Assembly: GCA_027353395.1 (NCBI GenBank)
Contig: DAIEHU010000208.1
Location: 1 to 5,366 of the forward strand
Length of the DNA stretch: 5,366 nucleotides
Direction of reading: 5' to 3'
DNA from: Desulfobacteraceae bacterium
GTDB lineage: Bacteria; Desulfobacterota; Desulfobacteria; Desulfobacterales; Desulfosalsimonadaceae
Shown: positions 1-5,147 of the stretch, piece by piece
How positions within the stretch are numbered: position 1 is the first letter of the stretch
How the letters are laid out: each line of letters opens with the position of its first letter
Position numbers and translations under genes: made by a program
The notes under the pieces: model-generated
Told to the model about the DNA's origin: nothing
The model's input: only the letters and a program-made list of their open reading frames with translations
Databases searched by the model: none

Positions 1-219
1 ATCAAAAACCAATTTTGAGATATATCTCTATTTCATATGCCAACATGGATGGAGGTTTTGCAATTGGCTCTACTGTTTTAAATAAGAAGGGCGTCGCCTC
101 AAATAGCATTTTAAAGGGGTTGTCTCACATTCCATGGTCATCATCGAAAACACCGGAGCGGTCAAATATATCCCACCGCCATTGTCAAATGGATGGGGGG
201 ATCACTTTGTTCCCACCTT
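1..219. other. AT-richer non-coding stretch after the operon, possibly holding a decayed coding remnant
   Basis: No intact gene is supported here. The leftmost 120 or so bases are visibly richer in A and T than the rest of the window. No hairpin with a T-run follows the SCP2-like stop codon on the minus strand; the only nearby stem (179-192, 5 bases) is weak and lacks a T-tract. On the minus strand one frame reads as protein-like sequence from about 220 down to a TGA at 2-4, but it is cut by TGA codons at 125-127 and around 185-187. A perfect 12-base palindrome, GAGATATATCTC, lies at 17-28. Confidence 0.5.
17..28. repeat. Perfect 12-base palindrome GAGATATATCTC
   Basis: The stretch reads the same on both strands and sits in the AT-rich left end. 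It could be a small operator for a gene beyond the left edge, but no gene or promoter is visible beside it in the window, and a palindrome of this length in AT-rich DNA may be chance. Confidence 0.3.
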
Positions 220-666
220 TTATGATGATTTTCTGGACACAATCAAATGCTCATACCCCAAATCTTTCAGTGCCATTGGGAAAAACTGAAACATGGGCCG
301 GACCAGGGGAAGCAGCTTGAGCATGGCGTTGATTTTTCCCCCCTGCTTGATTTTACCCCGGGTCACGGAAGCCACGGGATTTTCAAGCCCGTGCCAGAAA
401 CGGTGGGAATGATCGGCGCTCTGTTTTGACCAGACGTCTTCTTTCAGATGGCAGGGGCCAATGTAGTAAGAACCGAAAAACCCTTCCTTTTCCGGTGGAT
501 TTTTCAGGTCAATGGTAATTTCACCGTCCGGGTCCGTATAAATCCATTTGATAATGATGCCGGATTTGGCCAGCTTGGGGCCAACCTTGGGGTCGGTTAA
601 AATCTTTTGCATGAAATAACCGTAAATTTTATATAACTCTTCAATATCCTTGTAATATTCTCCCAT
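220..666 (-). CDS. SCP2-like (sterol carrier protein 2 fold) small protein
   Basis: The 148-residue protein resembles stand-alone bacterial SCP2 sterol-binding domain proteins, which fold around a hydrophobic tunnel that can hold lipids or fatty acyl chains. The N-terminal helix (residues about 5-35) leads to IIIKWIYTDPDGEITIDL (37-54), the first strands of the fold. ADHSHRFWHGLENPVASV (84-101) is the typical dxxhrFWxGkxnp-type helix-strand element, and RGKIKQGGKINAMLKLLPL (103-121) is the usual G-x-I/L-K-x-x-G strand with the C-terminal helix. There is no signal peptide or membrane segment, so it should be cytoplasmic. The ATG follows GGGGGAG with a short spacer. It is the last gene of the block, 53 bases after the dehydrogenase. 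A role in holding a hydrophobic substrate or acyl-CoA for the neighbouring enzymes is inference. The family match is by pattern and moderately firm; no catalytic motif is visible. Confidence 0.75.
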   Translation of the reverse strand: MGEYYKDIEELYKIYGYFMQKILTDPKVGPKLAKSGIIIKWIYTDPDGEITIDLKNPPEKEGFFGSYYIGPCHLKEDVWSKQSADHSHRFWHGLENPVASVTRGKIKQGGKINAMLKLLPLVRPMFQFFPMALKDLGYEHLIVSRKSS

Positions 667-687
667 CTCTCCCCCTTGTTTCGAGTT

Positions 688-704
688 TGATGCCTATGGC
701 ATCA
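688..704 (-). repeat. Perfect inverted repeat (7-base arms, 3-base loop) between the dehydrogenase and SCP2-like genes
   Basis: TGATGCC and GGCATCA flank a 3-base loop in the 53-base gap, about 20 bases before the SCP2-like start codon. No T-run follows on the minus strand, so it is not a classical intrinsic terminator. It could be a transcript-stabilising or processing hairpin that sets the level of the last gene, or a small operator. Chance occurrence is possible. Confidence 0.45.
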
Positions 705-719
705 GGTTGTGGAATCCAT

Positions 720-1880
720 TTATTTCCGCTGATCAAATCGCCGTCCGAACAACATGCTGGCCATGGTGATGCGCAGCATCTGAAGGGTGCCGCCGGCCAC
801 CCCCCAGGCCCGGGCGTCCCGGAGCATCCGCTCCAAGGGGTATTCCCGGCTGTATCCGTATCCGCCGAAGATCTGCATGGCCTTATCCGTCACCTCCCGC
901 ACCATTTCATTGGCATAGCATTTGGCCATGGAGGCTTCATAAATGGAGGCCAGTCCCTGACCCGCGCCCGCAGTAGCACGATACACCAGGAGCCGGGCCG
1001 CATCCAGCTTCATGGCCATATCCACCATATTAAACTGGATGTCCTGGAATTCGCATATGGGACGGCCGAAGGCATGCCGTTTCTGGACATATGCCTTGGC
1101 CGCATCCAATGCACCGGCGGCGATTCCTAGACACATGGCGCTGTTGCCGCACCGCTCAATGTCAAAGGTCAGCATGAGATTGCCGAAATCCCCGGCCTGG
1201 ATCACCACATTTTCCTTAGGGACTTCCACATCGTCAAAATACAGATCACACGAGGGCATCCCCCGCAGCCCCATGAATTCCTCCTGCCTGCCGAAAGTAA
1301 ATCCCGGAAATCCCTTTTCCAGCAATACCGCGCCGATCCCCTTGTATCCCCTGACATCCCCGAACCGGGTATAGACTAGATAATGGCTGGCGACCCCGCC
1401 GCCGGTGATAAAGCATTTTTTCCCGTTTAACAGAAAATGGCTTCCCTTATCTTGGGCCACCGTGGACAGGGACGTGAGATCCGACCCGGCCTCCGGCTCC
1501 GTCATACAGACCGACACGCTGTTTTCCCCCCGGCATACCCCCGGAAGTATCCGCTTTTTCTGCTCAATCGTACCGAAGCGGTCGATTACCCGCACCGGAC
1601 CTACATTGGATTCAAACACCGGGGCCGCGATCATGGGACTGTGTTTGGCCAGTTCCTCGATGGCGATAATGGCGGTAAGGGACGATTCCCCTTCCCCGCC
1701 GTACTCCGGGGACAAGGTCATTCCCAGAAGCCCCATAGCTGCGTACTTAGGCATTAACTGATGGGGAAATTCTCCGGTGGCGTCAATCTGCGTGGCGAGT
1801 TCCGGAAAATTCTCGCGCTTGCCCATGTCCCGAAGAGAGTCGAGCATCATGAGCTGTTCCTTGGTAAAAGAAAAATCCAC
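720..1880 (-). CDS. Acyl-CoA dehydrogenase, FAD-dependent, with isovaleryl-type catalytic glutamate
   Basis: The 386-residue protein is a standard-length soluble acyl-CoA dehydrogenase. Such enzymes form an alpha,beta double bond in an acyl-CoA and pass electrons from FAD to electron-transfer flavoprotein, whose genes are not in the window. It opens with MDFSFTKEQ, a typical family start. Signature 1 is CMTEPEAGSDLTS (125-137); KRHAFGRPICEFQ (267-279) is the conserved arginine/FGR segment; signature 2 is QIFGGYGYSREYPLERMLRD (336-355). At the position of the usual C-terminal catalytic glutamate (YEGT in medium-chain enzymes) the sequence reads AGGT, with Gly363 in place of Glu. A glutamate is instead present in FDIERC (Glu242), matching the LDLER glutamate of isovaleryl-CoA dehydrogenase. 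The enzyme should therefore be active with a relocated base, and a branched or bulky substrate is plausible (inference). It starts with GTG after a strong AGGAGGA. Its place in a GRE operon suggests a substrate such as a substituted succinyl-CoA or arylalkyl-CoA, but this is unproven. Confidence 0.95.
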   Translation of the reverse strand: MDFSFTKEQLMMLDSLRDMGKRENFPELATQIDATGEFPHQLMPKYAAMGLLGMTLSPEYGGEGESSLTAIIAIEELAKHSPMIAAPVFESNVGPVRVIDRFGTIEQKKRILPGVCRGENSVSVCMTEPEAGSDLTSLSTVAQDKGSHFLLNGKKCFITGGGVASHYLVYTRFGDVRGYKGIGAVLLEKGFPGFTFGRQEEFMGLRGMPSCDLYFDDVEVPKENVVIQAGDFGNLMLTFDIERCGNSAMCLGIAAGALDAAKAYVQKRHAFGRPICEFQDIQFNMVDMAMKLDAARLLVYRATAGAGQGLASIYEASMAKCYANEMVREVTDKAMQIFGGYGYSREYPLERMLRDARAWGVAGGTLQMLRITMASMLFGRRFDQRK

Positions 1881-1883
1881 TGT

Positions 1884-1890
1884 TCCTCCT
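1884..1890 (-). promoter_or_regulatory. Strong ribosome binding site for the GTG-started acyl-CoA dehydrogenase
   Basis: AGGAGGA, a near-perfect Shine-Dalgarno, lies 3 bases before the GTG at 1878-1880. The GTG start gives MDFSFTKEQ, the expected acyl-CoA dehydrogenase N-terminus, so it is preferred over later methionines such as Met11 and Met12. It is the strongest ribosome binding site among these genes and may partly offset the GTG start. Confidence 0.75.
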
Positions 1891-1938
1891 GGTTTTTGCC
1901 CGATTTTTGAATTATTTTAGATTGATGCGTGTAAAATT

Positions 1939-3306
1939 TCAGATTTTCCGAATCAGGGGGGCGACATGGTCAAGGGCCTCCAGATTCAGAATCATCTCGA
2001 TTGCGTCCGATATGGTACCGGCATCACGACCGGCACCATAGGTTTTCACCTTTTGAATGATGTCGGCTTCCGTCATGGGATCACGGGGGTCTCCTTTGGG
2101 AATATCGATCTGCCGGATCAGCTTGCGTCCGTCCTTCAATGCTATTTCAACCCGGCTGGGGGTTTTATCCGGATATAACCCGTTGAGCAGGTCATCATTC
2201 GATACGGAGATTTTTCTCGCAAACGCTATGAGATCCGGGTCCGAAAGACGTTTTTCCGTCAACTGCCCTGGCCCGAGCTGGCCATCGGCAAGGGCCGCCG
2301 CAACGACGTAGGGGATGGAGAACTGGGCGTTGACAAAGGAATCCTTTTCCGCAAACGGTTTGCCCACTGCCAGGGCCGCGATGCCGTAAGTATAAACATA
2401 GATATTCGCGACCTCGTTTGGGGGAATCTTTTGCTCTGAGGCCAACTCTAATGTTGCCTGGATGGCGCCGTGGGTGTGGCGGCAGGCGGTGTAGGGCTTA
2501 AAGTAAATATCCATGATGGAATAGTGTTCCCCGAGACCGTCGCTGAGTTTATCAGATTTCGGGTCCACCCGGCTGGTGATCTGGGTGAATCCGCCTTTTA
2601 ATGCAGACCCCTCAAACACCCAGGGTGCACCGGTCAACCCGCATCCGGCAAGCCCGGCGGCCATGATCCCGGCGCTTGCCGCCTGACCGGCCTGGACGAT
2701 CTTGATGGTGAAGCCGCCCATGAGCTGCTCGGCCATGGAAATGGGGGCCAGATACCCTGCGTTTCCCAATGCGTTTGTCATTTTGTCTTCATTCAATTGG
2801 TGGATTCTGGCGCACGCCGCAACCGCGCCGAAGGTTCCGCAGGTGCCCGTGGGCAGAAATCCCGACAGGCTGTGCCAGGGATGCATGGCCGCCGCCGGAC
2901 GGTTTGCGGCTTCATAGCCGGCCACCACTGCGGCGATCACCTCTTTTCCGCCGACCTGCCGGGCTTCGGCTGCCGCCAGGGCCGCTGGAATCACGGCGGC
3001 TCCGGGATGATTTCCGCCGAACCGGTATCCGTCCTGGGCTTCAATGGCTTCGGCCAGTGTCCCATTCAGAAACGCCGCGTGATGAATGTCGGTTTTAAAT
3101 CCGCACCCCAGGACCGTGGATGACCCGCCGGCGTTTACGGATCGGACATGGTCAATGACCTGACGCACGGCGTCGAGCTCCAGAGAGCCGTAAATGTTTG
3201 CGATGTAATCGAGTATGCACAGCTTGGCTTTGTCAATGACTTCCTTAGGCAGTTGGTCATATGAAAGATTTGCGCAAAATGCGGCCAGGGATCGCGTATG
3301 GTTCAT
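1939..3306 (-). CDS. MmgE/PrpD family protein (dehydratase/isomerase/decarboxylase superfamily)
   Basis: The 455-residue protein has the full length of the MmgE/PrpD family, which includes 2-methylcitrate dehydratase, cis-aconitate decarboxylase and iminodisuccinate epimerase. Seen in order: an N-terminal helical start with KAKLCILDYIANIYG (26-40); AAFLNGTLAEAIEAQDGY (77-94) then GGNHPGAAVIPAALAAAE (97-114); LPTGTCGTFGAVAA (151-164); IKIVQAGQAASAG (201-213); and FKPYTACRHTHGAIQATL (269-286) at the entry to the C-terminal lid domain. Lys202, His100 and His279 align by eye with active-site residues of cis-aconitate decarboxylase. In contrast, the usual His in the GFHPT motif is Leu151, the His of the AHAL motif is Glu85, and the His of the LHAG motif is Gln205. 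This points to a specialised reaction, perhaps isomerisation or epimerisation, or hydration of a CoA-linked or dicarboxylic intermediate (inference). I chose the ATG at 3304-3306 because it lies 6 bases after GGGGG (3313-3317); a TTG three bases upstream is too close. Its place between the transferase and the dehydrogenase suggests a pathway role. Confidence 0.9.
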   Translation of the reverse strand: MNHTRSLAAFCANLSYDQLPKEVIDKAKLCILDYIANIYGSLELDAVRQVIDHVRSVNAGGSSTVLGCGFKTDIHHAAFLNGTLAEAIEAQDGYRFGGNHPGAAVIPAALAAAEARQVGGKEVIAAVVAGYEAANRPAAAMHPWHSLSGFLPTGTCGTFGAVAACARIHQLNEDKMTNALGNAGYLAPISMAEQLMGGFTIKIVQAGQAASAGIMAAGLAGCGLTGAPWVFEGSALKGGFTQITSRVDPKSDKLSDGLGEHYSIMDIYFKPYTACRHTHGAIQATLELASEQKIPPNEVANIYVYTYGIAALAVGKPFAEKDSFVNAQFSIPYVVAAALADGQLGPGQLTEKRLSDPDLIAFARKISVSNDDLLNGLYPDKTPSRVEIALKDGRKLIRQIDIPKGDPRDPMTEADIIQKVKTYGAGRDAGTISDAIEMILNLEALDHVAPLIRKI

Positions 3307-3312
3307 CAAAAG

Positions 3313-3317
3313 CCCCC
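3313..3317 (-). promoter_or_regulatory. Ribosome binding site that decides the start of the MmgE/PrpD gene
   Basis: A GGGGG run sits 6 bases before the ATG at 3304-3306 but only 3 bases before the in-frame TTG at 3307-3309. The spacing favours the ATG start. It is the only purine-rich stretch in the 21-base gap after the CoA-transferase beta stop codon. Confidence 0.6.
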
Positions 3318-3327
3318 GTAATAATGT

Positions 3328-4131
3328 CTAAACATATCCCCGGCCCTCATAGATCCGGATCATCCGATGGGGATCCAGAACTTCCCGGATCACCCGCAGC
3401 TCCTCCGGGGTGGGAGGAAGAGTTTCAAAAACATCGTCAGCCACCTTCAAATGCCAGGGGGTAAGCGACAAAATTTCCTCCACGGTGCTCCCCGGATGAT
3501 AGGAGGCCAGATAGGCCTGACCTGTGGATTTGTCAAACCGCAGCACCGCCTTGTTGGTGATGATGCATTCCGGGCCGGTGTTCGGCGGGAATCCCCATCC
3601 ATCCCGGGCGCCGGGTCCGTCGATATAGCCGGGTGTAGTGATGAAATCGACTTTTTCAGCCAGGCGGCGATGGTCATGAAGGGCGATAATGAGGGTTTTT
3701 TTGGCCAGTGTGCCGATAGGGTTGGCCCCGCCGCTTCCCGGAAGCCGGCTTTTGGGATGATGGTAATCGCCGATGCAGGTGGTGTTGATATTGCCGAACT
3801 TGTCCACCTGACTTCCGGAGAGGAACCCCACATCCACCCACCCGGCTTGTAAAAACATCCCCATGACATCAATGAGGCATCCGGCCATGGCCGAACCGGG
3901 ATTCAGGCAGGGATCCCCCACGGAAAGGGCCGGGCGCATGGGCCGGGCGTCCACCACGCCGGATTCCTGCATGAGAATGGCGTTAGGGGAATGGGTGTGC
4001 TTGGCGATGTTCGCCGACATGGCCGGAAAACCCGTTCCCACGATCACCACATCGTGGTCCCTGATTTCCCTGGCGCCGCAGCAGGCCATAAGTTCCGGCT
4101 TTATATAATAATTATTTGGATTTTCGGACAT
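3328..4131 (-). CDS. Class I CoA-transferase, beta subunit (glutaconate CoA-transferase GctB-like)
   Basis: The 267-residue protein matches glutaconate CoA-transferase subunit B in length and motif order. VGTGFPAMSANIAKHTHSP (residues 31-49) is followed by MQESG (54-58). Glu56 is the expected catalytic glutamate that forms the glutamyl-CoA thioester, close in number to Glu54 of Acidaminococcus GctB. FLSGSQVDKFGNINTTCIGD (103-122) is the hallmark G-x-Q-V-D-x-x-G-N-x-N segment, and PGSGGAN (131-137) is the glycine-rich loop expected near the oxyanion hole. DFITTPGYIDGPG (162-174) and SYHPGSTVEEI (210-220) complete the family pattern. Retention of Glu56 argues for a true transferase rather than an IpdB-like hydrolase. 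The ATG is preceded by AAGGAAG (4141-4147) with a 9-base spacer. It follows the alpha gene by 27 bases and is followed 21 bases later by the MmgE/PrpD gene. The acyl substrate is unknown; its place after a glycyl radical enzyme suggests it activates that enzyme's acid product (inference). Confidence 0.93.
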   Translation of the reverse strand: MSENPNNYYIKPELMACCGAREIRDHDVVIVGTGFPAMSANIAKHTHSPNAILMQESGVVDARPMRPALSVGDPCLNPGSAMAGCLIDVMGMFLQAGWVDVGFLSGSQVDKFGNINTTCIGDYHHPKSRLPGSGGANPIGTLAKKTLIIALHDHRRLAEKVDFITTPGYIDGPGARDGWGFPPNTGPECIITNKAVLRFDKSTGQAYLASYHPGSTVEEILSLTPWHLKVADDVFETLPPTPEELRVIREVLDPHRMIRIYEGRGYV

Positions 4132-4158
4132 ATTCCACGACTTCCTTTATTTTGCCGA

Positions 4159-5094
4159 TCAATAGGCGTAACTCACGGGATAGCTGTAATCAAATGCCGC
4201 CATCAGCTTTTGATAGGCGGCATACCCGAACCGGTCGATATAATGGGCGATATACGCCCCCCGGTCCGCCACCCCGTAGACCCATTCCTCCAGAAACGCT
4301 TCAAACCCTTCGACGGTATTGGAAGCCTGCTGGTACAAAAAGCCGAGACTGAAATCCACGTCATAAAATCCCGGGGTATATCCGGGATGGGCGCCAAAAG
4401 GTTCTTCCACCACGGCCGCCACCTTAAACGACGGAACAATGGTGCGGGACGGATCCTTGCCGATGACGTCCCGGTCCACAATCCGCTCGCAGCTCACGAT
4501 CACTTTTTTGGCCGCATTCGCGCCGGCCTTGCAATCCCCCCCGATCCCCCAGATCTGGGCGTTTCCGGTTTCATCGGCCTGCTGGACATGAATAATGGCC
4601 ACATCCGGCCGCAAAGCCGGGACCAGGACCGTGGGCCTGCCGTCAAAAGGGGAATCGATGATTTTGTATTTGCCGTCGCCCATAAAGGAGCTGACGTTTA
4701 ACAGGTCCGAGCCTTTCATGTCGTTTACCGGCACAAACGACATACCCAGAGATCCGGCCATGAGCATGAGGGGAAGGGAAAGGTTGGTGTATTCCTCAAT
4801 ATCGATTTTATGGGGAACTCCCTTTTCCATGGACCGGCGGTAACACCGGCCCAAACCATACACTCCCAGGGACAGGAAGGTGCCGATAAACCGGGAAACA
4901 ACACCCGCGCCGATCATCATGTCAAAATCATCGGCTGCGTTGCTCCTGACAACGGTCAGATCTTTTTTCCGCTGCCGGATGATTTCATGAACCGCGGCAA
5001 ACGGCGGCCGGCAGATATAGCCGCCGATATAGACCATGTCGCCGTCCGCGACAAATTTCGAAACCGCTTCCCGTGTGGTCATCACTTTGGTCAT
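4159..5094 (-). CDS. Class I CoA-transferase, alpha subunit (glutaconate CoA-transferase GctA/IpdA-like)
   Basis: The 311-residue protein is close to the length of glutaconate CoA-transferase subunit A. Features seen in order: GDMVYIGGYICRPPFAA (residues 18-34), the N-terminal glycine turn followed by an Arg-Pro segment; IGAGVVSRF (61-69); EEYTNLSLPLMLMAGSLG (100-117) followed by FVP; a GSDLL segment (128-132); RPDVAIIHVQQADETGNAQ (162-180), typical of class I transferases; and a C-terminal PGFYDVDF segment (241-248). The start ATG lies 7 bases after AAGAGGG (5102-5108). It should form a heterocomplex with the beta subunit encoded 27 bases downstream and move CoA between a donor acyl-CoA and a carboxylic acid in the cytoplasm. 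The close relative IpdA/IpdB is a CoA-dependent ring-cleaving hydrolase rather than a transferase. As I recall, an alpha-subunit glutamate matters there, and Glu101 here could be its counterpart, so hydrolase chemistry is a residual alternative. The substrate cannot be read from sequence. Confidence 0.9.
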   Translation of the reverse strand: MTKVMTTREAVSKFVADGDMVYIGGYICRPPFAAVHEIIRQRKKDLTVVRSNAADDFDMMIGAGVVSRFIGTFLSLGVYGLGRCYRRSMEKGVPHKIDIEEYTNLSLPLMLMAGSLGMSFVPVNDMKGSDLLNVSSFMGDGKYKIIDSPFDGRPTVLVPALRPDVAIIHVQQADETGNAQIWGIGGDCKAGANAAKKVIVSCERIVDRDVIGKDPSRTIVPSFKVAAVVEEPFGAHPGYTPGFYDVDFSLGFLYQQASNTVEGFEAFLEEWVYGVADRGAYIAHYIDRFGYAAYQKLMAAFDYSYPVSYAY

Positions 5095-5147
5095 TTAAAC
5101 GCCCTCTTCCCTTTGCGCCGCTGGGGTGAACACCTGTTTAAAAGCCA

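Noticed and set aside
125..187. In-frame TGA codons in the left-end minus-strand frame as selenocysteine codons
   Set aside because: No intact gene, start or recognisable selenoprotein motif surrounds them; decay or chance explains them better.
179..192. Stem CCATT-loop-AATGG downstream of the SCP2-like gene as a terminator
   Set aside because: The stem is only 5 bases with little GC, and no T-run follows on the minus strand.
45..199. Imperfect direct repeat ATGGATGGxGG at 45-55 and 189-199
   Set aside because: It is only 11 bases with one mismatch, has no target-site or terminal-repeat context, and is likely chance.
15..320. Plus-strand open frame of 101 codons at the left end
   Set aside because: It starts at TTG without a ribosome binding site, runs antisense into the SCP2-like gene and shows no recognisable domain.
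1881..1938. Possible internal promoter in the AT-rich gap before the acyl-CoA dehydrogenase
   Set aside because: TTTACA- and TAAAAT-like hexamers are present on the minus strand, but only about 10 bases apart, far too short for a sigma-70-type promoter.
3307..3309. TTG as an alternative start of the MmgE/PrpD gene
   Set aside because: It is only 3 bases from the GGGGG ribosome binding site; the adjacent ATG has better spacing and is the better initiator.
3447..3872. Minus-strand open frame of 141 codons inside the CoA-transferase beta gene
   Set aside because: It is an out-of-frame reading of a gene whose own frame has all family motifs; the composition is rich in Pro, Ser and Trp, with no domain.
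3991..4701. Long plus-strand open frame (236 codons) opposite the CoA-transferase genes
   Set aside because: It lies antisense to two well-supported genes, spans their junction, has no recognisable domain, and is rich in His, Pro, Arg and Gly, as expected for a shadow of GC-rich coding DNA.
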